Under the pieces are notes generated by a model. The model had not been told where the DNA came from and made no database searches. It saw only the letters and a program-made list of their open reading frames with translations. 64,000 bases of DNA from Telopea speciosissima (taxonomy: Eukaryota; Streptophyta; Magnoliopsida; Proteales; Proteaceae): NCBI RefSeq assembly GCF_018873765.1, contig NC_057924.1, positions 4,774,001-4,838,000 on the forward strand, in the 5' to 3' direction. Both the position numbers and the translations under genes were made by a program. This document shows positions 41,296-51,478 of the stretch, piece by piece; the stretch's first letter is position 1; the number at the start of each line of letters is the position of its first letter.

Positions 41296-42493
41296 AATTT
41301 GTTTCACCCTTATTCTTAAATTTGTTTTCTTTTTGCTATGTAAACAATAAGAGGTAACCAATCTAATCTGCAGAAGCTCTCTGCCAATTGTTTTTATGGA
41401 TGGAGATGTATCTATATTCTTATTTTTTATTTTCACCAAGTGTTCCTCCACCCATAGAGGACGGTTCACCCGTCATCCTAGGGTTCATAAATCCCTTTTA
41501 GGGTTTTAGTATGTTCCAAAATACCTTCCTATACCCATTCTCGCCCCTCAGTGAATGAAATCCCCATTCATTTTGGGTGGAGAGAAACTCGGTCCTTCAT
41601 TTAATCATAGAAATTGCAACTTCTTTTGCCCGTCGTCATCCTTGATTGAAATTTACACTACTAGAATGTAATGGTTTCATATAAAAAAATGAGAATGTAA
41701 TGGTTTCGGGTTTAGGATATTTAAGTGTGCATGAACATACATGAGGAGCTGAATATATAGTAATACATATGTGAAAATTTGATTGAATCGAACTTTGCAA
41801 TTTGACACATGGATAAGTCAGGTTGTGTCCATTCTATTCAATAGTTGGAATAATCACATCAACTTTTGACATGGAAAAAGAATAATGAATGTATGAGAAT
41901 GGGTTCCTATCATGAACATGCATTGAGTGTCCCTCCACCCATTGTGAATAAAATCCCATTCACTGCAGGGTAAGAGAGGATGGGAGAAGGCATCACGAAG
42001 GTCTTTTGGGAAAATATTAAAACTCTATTGGAGGTTTGTGAACCCTAGGATGGTTGGTGAACCGTCTCTATTGGTGGAGGAAAACTTTGCCCTTTCTCTA
42101 AAATTTATTTGAAAATTTCAAATTTGATTGAGATTCTTTGAAGAACAAGAATTGCTGAAAAACAAGGGGAAAATATGTACACGATAAATGAGATGGATAG
42201 GCCATCTATTTAACTATAAAAATGTCAAATTAGTAATCTACAAAGTAGAAAGCTATCCATTGGGAATTTTTCCCCACACCATCGGTAGAGAAAATTTTAT
42301 CTAAAATTTTTTATTTAGGTGAATAAAACAAGAAATTTATTAAAGCAATGGAAGAAGATCATTGCATACTTTCTTACATGAACATGACTAGACTAGACTT
42401 TTGGATCTAATCCTGTCTTCACTTCACCTGGGTGGATGGATGGGTGCCTGGAACTACAAAGTTTGAACTTTTAAAGGGTACATGAGTAAATCT
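41296..42493. other. Intergenic between STIG1-like and CSL copy 1
   Basis: AT-rich. It includes two copies of a block with 'ttcctccacccatagagga'/'ggttcacc' and 'cctagggttc' words (41445-41600 and, in reverse, 41930-42080). No open frame of note. Confidence 0.5.
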
Positions 42494-43839
42494 TCAAAAG
42501 GTTCGATCTTTTGAACCCACACGAATTGAGAAGTACATGAAGAGTAACGCCAAAGTAGCGGACTTGTATAAGATTGATGAGGGAATCCCATAAATTCCTT
42601 CCCGGAAAAGCCCTTTCAGAAATGGCAAGAAGCTCAACACTACCCATGTACTGCAAATGATCTCTCCAATCCCCGGACCGGACCGGCCAGGCCAGCTCGA
42701 ATCGTTTGAAAAGGCTGAACCGTCAAGCCGGCCATTGCAAGTGCAGTTAGGTGAACCAATAGGAGGGTTGTGGCCGGGACAAAGATTGGCGACTCATCGA
42801 AAGTGAACCGGCCGCTATCGGAGTCTGTACCGCCACTATCTTCGCTTGATTTGTTTTGGTCTTTCCGTGTTACTACAAAGACAGTCTCTGATATCCCTAA
42901 CAGCTTAAGAATGACAGCTAACAGCCCAAACAACTATGCTGTAGATGATTGTATCCTCGACATTTTCTGGTTGTTCCACCATGCTCGAATCGATACGCCA
43001 CATCGGAGGTAATCTGATAGGGTGCTTAGATTATAAACCATGAAAAGAGAACCAACAACGAAGAAGGCCGGTTCGGAGACCTGCATATCAAGTTACCAAG
43101 ATTTAAGAAACTATGTTGGGATGTAATTAGCAATTTATATAACATTGAAAAATTCCTGCTTACTCTTTCTCATTTGCATGTTTCATTTTTTTGGAGAAAG
43201 TTTTCCTCCACCACGGTGGAAAGTTCACCCCAAAATCCTAGGGTTCAATAACCTCATAGGATTTAGTATGTTCCCCCATATGCGCATCTGAAACCTTGTA
43301 GTCAAGGAATTCCCCTAGACTATAGACTTAGGAAAACTCGATCCTATATTTTATAGCTAGTTCTGATTTTTGTAAGACTGATACAAAGATGAACCGAGTT
43401 TTCCTCAATCTTTTTCTTTCACCGATCATTACACTTGGATGAATGCCTCGAAACAATAATAAAGGGTTTCAGACCTCCGACGTTTAAGGAGGAAGAGTAA
43501 TGATGATTTTAAATTAGTGGGTAAAGTAAATCCTTAACCGTAAGTGAAAATAAACTTTTCCTTACAATACAAACGAAACTACGATGCACGACTCAAGTGG
43601 TAGAGTGGCATATAAAAGCCATGATTATAATGACAACTTGGGGAGAGGGTTTTCCGAACAAGTGACGACAGCCTATGTATCAATGAAGAATAATGAAACA
43701 GTTTCATATATAAAGTGCAAAGAGGTCATTTCAAATTAGAAACAGAGATATATAAAGAAATAGTATACTAGTGTACCATTGACGAACGACTTAGAGAATT
43801 ATTTCCCCAACGAGTCGAGATCCTTTACCTAAGGGTGTC

Positions 43840-44600
43840 AATATGTATCACATATCGTATATTGATACTGATATTGTACCATTTTATTTGTATCGAATCA
43901 TATAAATTTGTTATGGTATCAATATAAGATATCTATATCGAGTCGGTATTTGATATGATTTTGGTATTAACAAAATAGTGAAAATGTACCATACCATATC
44001 GATATCATATTGAATGCCTATATCGAACAATATAGAATCAATTTAGTATGATATCGATAAGAGATACCTATACCTATCGATATTCGATAGAGTATCGATA
44101 TGAGAAATATGTATAGTGTACCATACCAATATTAGAACTGCAATAGGGTCAGGTTGGGCCGGGATTTATAGAACCCTAGCCCAACCCTAAGTCCCCTTAA
44201 CTAGGCCCAGGCCTGACCCAACCCTGACTTAGGGTCAGAAAAATCCAACCCTGATCCACCCTCAGGGTCGGGCTGGGTTGACCCTGATTGGCCCTCATCA
44301 TGGGGAGGGGGAAGGAAATGCATGGGCTGAAATGGGCCAGGAGAAAATTATTAATTTTATATAAAATAACATTATATCACTTATTATCGGGCCGGGCTGG
44401 GTTAGGCTTAGCTCGAGCCCTCAACCCTAGCCCAACCCGACCTTGACTCAGAGCCAGAAATTTTCAGCCCTGATCCAATCTCAGGACCAAATATCTCAGC
44501 CCAGACCCTATTATGACTCAGGATGGGTCAAGACAGGTTCAGACCGACAGGGTTAAACTTGCGCCCCAAACCGATACCATAACTATTGACATTCTTACCT
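43840..44600. repeat. Two repeat-derived stretches in CSL copy 1 intron 7
   Basis: 43840-44130 is AT-rich with 'gtatcgatat' variants and begins 'gggtgtcaatatgtatcac', like the TGTCAA-type TIR elements. 44140-44575 is made of 'cagcccaaccct'/'agggtcaggttgggcc' words, shared with 35725-36130 and 56955-57240. Neither contains coding sequence. Confidence 0.5.
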
Positions 44601-45714
44601 CTACCCTAGGATGCCACTGCCACGGTGCCACCCCCAACAAGTTATGTAAGAATATATAAAAATTCAGTACTGATGCCAATAAATGGGGTAGGTAACTTTT
44701 ATGCAATTATGACAATCCATGGGGTAACGGAGGTAGGTTTATGCAATTATGACAATACATGAGATGGGTAGATTTTAGTACCAGGGCAGACTCATGTCAC
44801 GTGATGAAAAGCCGTGCATTTATGACATTTAGTGTCGACCTTATGACACTTTACCAAAAAAGACAAAAGAAAAAAAAACTAAACCTTATGACAAGACCTG
44901 CCAAAGATACAAGTTGGGTGGATACACTAAGCATGCAATCATGTACATAGTAATAAAGTAGTTTAATTTTTGGATTAAAAAAAAATTGTAATCGATATGT
45001 TACATGGTCATGCAGCGCACTCACTCTAAATCATTTACATTTTGGAGTTACATTTCAATTTATTTTGTATTTAAATTTTTTATATTTGAAAAGTAATATA
45101 AAAATTGAGAAAAAGATCTTTTCTTAGTGATGTTTCCTATACCCTGTCATAGAGCACACTATGAAATAATGCATTTGCCCCCTAGGTAGATACCTAGGTA
45201 TGCTCCCCTATTGGCTCAGAGGTTTATGTAAAGGTCATACAATCAAGTAGAGATCTTTTACCCATAAAAATTACATCTAAAAGATATTATTATTATTGAA
45301 TATGATAAATTTGAAAAAGATCATATTAAATATGATAATGATTATAAAAATTTCACCCTTAAATTTCCCAACAAAAAGGAAACAAAATAAAGTAAAATCA
45401 GAAAATAAAATCATATATGTAAAGAAAATGAAAATTTTGTAGTCAAGATTGTATAAATTATCTAAACTCTTACCATGATTGATAAATACAATTTTATGGT
45501 AGGTAAAAAGAATGTTAATTGAATCTCGCATGATTCTTGCACCCAAACATAGGATCCGATCACATGAATTTACCGTTGGTCCACCATTCAAATTAAAAGT
45601 CCTGAAAATTTATTAGACTTTCTTTCACCTAATAAAAACTAAGAAGAATTCCTTCTTCCACCTTCTTTCAGGGTGATGTGACCTTGATTGGAGACTTCTA
45701 TCATCTTTATCAAT

Positions 45715-45893
45715 CCAAATCCTGTATGATGCGACTGCCCCAACGGCTTATGTTGCGCAAACACAAGGCGGTGCATAATGATCGCCTTACCCCTACCCAA
45801 GTGCCTTGCCCAAATAGGGGTAAGACGACTATTGTGCACCACCTTGCGTCTCCGCAGCATAGGCCATACAGGCAGCCGCGCCATCTGGATCTC
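45715..45893. repeat. Foldback MITE, ctctac/ccttaccc family (degenerate)
   Basis: The edges 'atccaaatcctg' and 'ggatctcat' are loosely inverted. The core pairs 'ccttacccctacccaagtgc' with 'aaataggggtaagacg', the family's central hairpin. It lies in intron 7 of CSL copy 1. Confidence 0.6.
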
Positions 45894-46099
45894 ATCATTA
45901 CACTCCCATTTCTACCAAGGACTTTTTTTTCTTTCAAATCCACAATACTAGTGACAATCAATATGGGGACAAATTCTGCACGTTACACTCATGGCAATGT
46001 AGATGTGCAGCGAATATTATCATCTACATGGGTCAGGATAAGATAGAGATTTATCATTATGGGTCCCATATCTCATTATGTGAGAGTTGAAGATGCACA

Positions 46100-46325
46100 C
46101 TGGAGTCTGTGGATTTGGATTCCCTCCCCAGAGTATGGATCCTCTACTTCTGCCAGCCCCTATTTTCTTGTGCGCCCTACACACAATGGGGCGTGCAAAG
46201 ATCACCTTACCCTTGCCTGAACGCCTTATCCGAACGGGGGTAAGGCGGTCTTTGCATGTCACGTTGTGTGTAGGTCGCACACGAAAGTAGGGGCAGGCGG
46301 AAGTAGAGGATATCAATTCCCCCTC
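46100..46325. repeat. Foldback MITE, ctctac/ccttaccc family
   Basis: The arm 'ggatcctctacttctgcc' (46137) is matched by 'ggcggaagtagaggata' (46296). The inner hairpin pairs 'aagatcaccttacccttgcc' with 'ggggtaaggcggtctttgc'. 'attccctcc'/'attccccctcc' words lie at the borders, consistent with a roughly 9-bp target duplication. Confidence 0.7.
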
Positions 46326-46624
46326 CTCATGTGGTGGAAGGATCCCCTCCCCTTGTGTCAGAAGGGGCGATGACATCATTTCAGAGCAGGAGAAGATCCC
46401 ACATGGGGAGGTCCCCAAGTGGGGGGCTGAATCGGATTCGGAATCAGCACTTTGTGCATTTCCCTCCAATTATTATATTGGCAAAGATTCTTTGGGCTGT
46501 CAGTGGAGGGTACACTAGCACTCTCTGTCTCTCTATTTCTCTCTGTTTCATTGTATCATATTGGTGAGCCCCTTATAACGCTAGCTCAAAGAACCCTTTC
46601 TCTAATCATATGGAATTGAAATAG

Positions 46625-46790
46625 AGAAACAGTTTTCTGTCTTGGAGTATGGTTGACGCTAACACTCCCATGTGTCTTAATCTCTCTCCTCCTCAAAACA
46701 AGGGGGCAAAGGTGTCTTTTCAAAAGGGAAGAAGAGAGAAAGACTCATGGGAGTGATGGTGTAGACCATGCACACTCTCAGATTGAGTTC
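46625..46790. repeat. Foldback MITE, tctatctctctcctc family
   Basis: 'aacactcccatgtgtcttaa' with 'ctctctcctcctc' is mirrored by 'agagagaaagactcatggga' and 'gtgatggtgtagac'. The family also occurs at 49290-49450. It ends a few bases from the exon 7 donor (46811) of CSL copy 1. Confidence 0.6.
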
Positions 46791-47567
46791 TTTTTCCCAT
46801 AAAAATATTACCGTAGGTAGGAAACTGGTGTTGGTGAAGATGGAGTAGGCTGGCAATAGACTGTAGCACAATTCAGGTAGAGAACGTAGAGCCCAAATCA
46901 ATATGTAAAGATAGCCCAAGCATTGCCGGAATTGAAGCTTTCCGGTGAGCGTGCCAATGATGGGACTGTTGTTGCTCCATAGAATCTCTAGTAGACCAGT
47001 GGACCATCTCTTCATTTGGGTCAATGTCATGGGCCCAGTCACAGGTGCACACCCGAGAAATGCAGATGGGTCCGAGTCAAAATAGATGGTCTTCCAACCC
47101 TTTGTATGAATCCTGAGTCCGGTGAGAACGTCTTCTGTTGTGGAACCGTAGACCCACCCCACCTGTTTACCCCACTGTGTGTTGTACTCGTATTCACAAG
47201 AAGCTACTAAGATAGCTGCCTTGATAGAGCTCGAAAGATCTTTCAGATGGCCCGGGTTTTCATCCATAACAAACAATACCCGACTCGTAGATTCCATAAA
47301 TTCAATGGAATTTCCAAATTCTGCTCGAAGTGCTTCGTAAGATGATTTTCCTAGCAAAAAGAAGAAAAAGATTAAGTTAAATCTCTTCATCAATGGTGAT
47401 GTGATACTATGATTGGATTCTTGGTTCATCGTTATTTCCCAACCTTATTGTTCATGGTCTGAAATACCCTTCTCCGGGGTGCATATCAGATGGTAGGTGT
47501 GGAGAGTAACTAGGTCCAAGAAGAAAAATGCCAATACTCCGAGAAAATAAACATCTTACCTCAAGAT

Positions 47568-48211
47568 AGGGGTGTCAATTTTGGACCGGAACCTGTAACC
47601 AGACCAAAACCGTCCCGCTAGGAATCGGAACTGACCCACCCAATAGCTTATTGATCCGGATCTGGTCTTAGTGATATGTTATTGGTCCGGCCGGATTTGG
47701 TCGGGTCCCCGGAACCGTTGGAACCAGAAGAAATGGATACACTTGAACTTGTCTTGCACAATTTTTTCTTTTTTAAAATGTTAAAAGATGATCTTTGCTA
47801 TTTTAACGTATAGTTAAAGTGACTTTTATTATACAGTTGTTGTCCAGTTACTATTAGAACATGACCCAAGACTAAGCAAGACACTTGGCCCCTCAAATTC
47901 TAGTATTCTACCCCTCTCATATTGTTGCACATAGAGGACACACACCGGTAGTTAATGAATTGCTTTTGAAAGATTCTAGCTTGCTTGAGATTTCTAATTC
48001 CAATGGGAAAAATGCTTTACATTTGGCTACTCAACAAGGGCATGTTTGGATCTGATTAAAAACCGGAACCGGACCACCCATTAGTTAATGGTCCTGGATC
48101 TCAAATTTGGAACTGGCGAGCTTATTGGTCCGGATCTGGTCTTGACACCTTAGAGCCGAAACCCCTAGAGAACTGGACCGATAGCCCAGAATTGGACCAA
48201 TTGACACCCCT
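47568..48211 (+). mobile_element. Pack-MULE-like element carrying an ankyrin-repeat gene fragment
   Basis: The 644-bp insert is flanked by the exact 10-bp duplication ACCTCAAGAT (47558-47567 and 48212-48221). It has inverted ends 'aggggtgtcaatt' and 'aattgacacccct'. The sub-terminal arms are GC-rich, with 'ggtccggatctggtctt' in both arms. The centre (47839-48046, plus strand) is gene-derived: VVQLLLEHDPRLSKTLGPSN in one frame, then after a 1-nt shift AHRGHTPVVNELLLKDSSLL and SNGKNALHLATQQGHV. These match the ankyrin repeats of plant ITN1/ACD6-type membrane proteins. No transposase is present. CSL copy 2 has no insert at the matching intron. Confidence 0.82.
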
Positions 48212-49289
48212 ACCTCAAGATTACATAATTTTCATGCAATGTTACCAATGTAATAATATCAATACATTATGTTGACATACTATGATTGAACTTATGAGAT
48301 TCAAAAAAACAAAGAAGAAGAACTACCATTAATTAAACTCATATATCTTGCTTTAGTTTCTGCCTCATCCGGTGATAGTCCATATATAACTTTCCTTCTA
48401 TGAAAGCATCCTGATCCACCACATAAAGACCCTTGTATTCCTGCTAATCCACGGCCCACAATCTGAGCAGAAAACGTAATGAAGTTGAAGACAATGTTAG
48501 AAAAGAAATCAAGAGAATAAAATGGCAATAATAGGTAAAATGACTCACTTGTTGTAGTAGAAGCAAGAATTGGTTTCCCAACGGGTCATCCTTTGAGATT
48601 CCATAGAATTTTTGTGGGTACAAAACGAATCCGCTTTCGCTTTCTTTCTCAGAACCAAGTAGGTGACACATTGCCATGAGAACAATCTTTGGGTTGTTTG
48701 CGAACATATCACAATCGACGTTGAACATGAAAGAGGAGTTTGTCATCACTCCTGAGACTCTAGTCTGATCATTTCAATATCGTAAGTAATATTAGGTAAT
48801 TTGATTGTCTGAATGACACATTATAAGAGTATTTAGAACATGTAACCTTCTTTTATCTGTCCTATAAGGGTAAAAAAAAGTTTTTAAAAATGATTTACTA
48901 TTATGTCATTTTCAAGAATTACCATTGTCTCTCACATTTTTCGAATACATATATAAAATGATAGATTTTACCATCAATTAAAAGAAAAAAATGTGTTCAA
49001 CTAAGAGATAAAAAAATTTAGGTCATAAATTAATTGACACTTTGGTGTGTCAATAAGTAAAGGGAAAATCTTGTTGGTTACAACAAGATTGTAAGCTTAC
49101 TTTGTTTTACCCTTTGTTTTATTTTTAAAAAGTTATTTAATGTATATTTAATGCATGGGTAAAATGGTTTTTCAAAATATTGAAAGTCATTTAATGCAGT
49201 ATCTAAGATAGGCACATATGAAATTATAGGATTACCCTTTTATATATTAAATAACTTTTGAAAATAAGAAAGTCCACTATAAGTAAATA

Positions 49290-49455
49290 GGGAAAAAGAT
49301 CTCTTCTCGGGAGTGTGGCCTATGCCAGCGCTCCCATGAGTCTATCTCTCTCCTCCCATGTGAAAAGACACCTCTGCCCCCTTGTTTTAAGGAAGAGAGA
49401 GATAGACACATGAGAGTGCTGACGTAGGCCCCACTCCTAGACAGAAAACTGCTTC
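49290..49455. repeat. Foldback MITE, tctatctctctcctc family
   Basis: 'cgctcccatgagtctatctc' is mirrored by 'gatagacacatgagagtgct' about 70 bp later, and 'cctatgccag' by 'ctgacgtagg'. It lies in intron 4 of CSL copy 1. Confidence 0.7.
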
Positions 49456-49743
49456 CCAAGTAAATATATTAGGAAAAGGAGGCAAGGTTTCAGTTTTGGT
49501 ACCTTGATTTTGATGTTTAACTTGGAGTTTGGTTCCTCTGCACGTATCAACAGGTGAACGTACATGAGAGAGCCAAACACCTGTTCTGTTTTTGCTATTT
49601 ACAAAGGGAGGAGGGTTTTTTTTATGAAAACAACAATAAAATGTGATTGGCTCTAAGATGTTCGTTCACCTGTGTATACGTGCAGATGATCCATCTATGC
49701 TGTGGTCTACCCATTTAAAGAAACCCTTTTTAGGGTAAGACAT

Positions 49744-49877
49744 TTAAAGTAACTTAATAACTTGAAAGTAAGTAAGGGAGGGACTACAGTCTACAATAAT
49801 TGATTTCCTTTTAAAGTAACTTAATAACTTGAAAGTACGTAAGGGAGGGACTACAGTCTACAATAATTGATTTCCTT
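49744..49877. repeat. 67-bp tandem duplication beside CSL copy 1 exon 4
   Basis: The unit 'ttaaagtaacttaataactt' through 'attgatttcctt' is present twice (49744-49810 and 49811-49877). By eye there is one mismatch (aagtaagt/aagtacgt). It lies 16 bp below the exon 4 donor, so it is very recent or homogenised. Confidence 0.85.
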
Positions 49878-51289
49878 TTTATAAGTTCTTACCAAAACAT
49901 TCATGGCACCTGCTTTGAAATGATGCGGGTTCTTGGGCCGCTTCTCTCTAGACACATATACTAGGTGCGGCACCTCATCTGGAAGGTTTCCCTTGTTCTC
50001 CCATATGACCTGCAAATGAAATACAAAGAACAAATGAACCCTATACTTCTAATTGTTACAGGTAGTTTTTTTTTTTTTTGGATTTAATCAAGAAATGGGT
50101 TATCTACCTTGATTATGCATGGATGGTTTCTAGGATCTATTTTTGAAAAAACTTCAAATTCACCAGTCAGATCACATGGAACGGATTTCTGAGCAGCCTC
50201 TTCGATTCTTTGGTTAAGCTCTTCATATTCATTCTGTAAACTCAAAAATAGAGATGAGAGATGAGAAGATATACCTCTATTTGTTAGGGTTAGGGTTTAA
50301 GCACAAGGTTATTTAAAGCAATTATACATCTTGTTTATCAAGTTTGGAATAAACAGGTTGTTGTCTTCAACTAGTATTTATAGGAAAAACTAGAGTTTTA
50401 AGTTAGATAATACAAGATACAAATAATGGAAAGAAATTAAGATCTGGAGCTATATATTGCCTTAATCTTCTTCCATTCCCTTTGGAAATCTGACGATGAG
50501 AAATGGGAATTTGCATTGGTGGGCTCAGTAGAAAAATACATGAAAGGGGCTCTAACTTGAACTTCATATTTTTTGCAGAAAGGAACCCAAAGCTTGGCAA
50601 ACTTAGATGCTTCCACAAGAGAATAAAAGGTAAGAGGAGAAGCTCCATCATCAGAGACATAACAAGCTAGCTTGTGAGCTGGGTAGTCTACAGCCAACAA
50701 GGAAAGCACAGTGTTCACAGTGATAATTGGTGGTTCAAGAACTGAATCTGCTGTTGTCACAAACATGTCCACTGGGGGAAGCTCATCACCAGCCCTATAT
50801 AGAAAGAGTGGTTTTAGGTATTAAAAAGAGGAAGAGAAGAAGAAAGAAAGATCTGTTATCAATACCATTGTAAGAGGCGTTCAGGGTAAGTGGTGTAATC
50901 AACAGGAGTCCATCTAGCATTCATGGTGAGGATCCAGCAGAAGGTGAACCATGACTCACAGAAGAATGCAAGCTTCCAAGCTACGCCATGAACGTTGAAT
51001 GACAGTAGACGATACAAGAGGAGGAGAAGGAGGAGAAAGAAGATGATGAGATCTATAACTCTCTGAAGGGTGTTTCTAGCAGGGATTCTCTCTTGGAGTG
51101 GGAGACAGATGGGATTCGCCATGGAAAATGGAGATTGAGAATTGGTTCACACAGGGTCACTTAAGAGTTAATATCGTCCTATATATAAATGGGCAAAATC
51201 CAGGTGTCAAGCTACGTTTTCCTGCCATGCCAGTGATGCTGGCATCATCATCTCTTATGAGAACGACATTTGGCATAAGAGAGATCTAA

Positions 51290-51468
51290 CAATTCGGCTC
51301 CTCTACTTCCGTACTCCTATTGTCGTGCGCGCCACATACAAGCAAGGCGGAATATACCGCCTTACCCTTGCCCGAACGCATTGCCTGAGTGGGGGTAAGG
51401 CGATACTTTCCGCTGCGCTTGCGTGTGGAGGCGCACAGCGGTACCACGCAACGGAAGTAGAGGAGTCC
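51290..51468. mobile_element. Foldback MITE in the CSL copy 1 promoter, 10-bp target duplication
   Basis: The 10-bp repeat AGAGATCTAA flanks it exactly (51280-51289 and 51469-51478). Terminal inverted arms are 'ctcctctacttccg' and 'cggaagtagaggag'. The inner hairpin pairs 'ccgccttacccttgcc' with 'gggggtaaggcg'. The 179-bp element lies 168 bp above the CSL copy 1 ATG (51122). Confidence 0.88.
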
Positions 51469-51478
51469 AGAGATCTAA

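Larger units (their letters stand above)
42494..51122 (-). pseudogene. CSLB: Cellulose synthase-like gene, CSLB/H clade, copy 1, damaged last exon
   Basis: Minus-strand exons: 51122-50866, 50794-50461, 50233-50108, 50009-49893, 48764-48549, 48462-48327, 47350-46812 and 43080-42494. The product is a GT2 Golgi/plasma-membrane glycan synthase homologue. It starts [20 protein letters not shown] with two TM helices (about 20-40, 48-68). Catalytic landmarks are present: SDDG (133-136), KAGAMN (271-276), DCD (295-297), TED (467-469) and QMKRW (507-511). The last exon has an in-frame TAG at 42936-42934, leaving 623 residues and removing most C-terminal TM helices. A later frameshift lies near 42690. 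Exon 2 ends at AAG|GC, a non-GT donor. Intron 6 holds a Pack-MULE-like insert and intron 7 several MITEs. The clade call (B versus H) comes from remembered family motifs. Confidence 0.85.

Noticed and set aside
45690-46310. Possible tRNA or snRNA hairpins
   Set aside because: The hairpins are MITE arms; no anticodon loop, A/B box spacing or snRNA motifs found.
46020-46469. 149-codon minus-strand frame
   Set aside because: Runs through a foldback MITE in CSL intron 7; no domain recognised.
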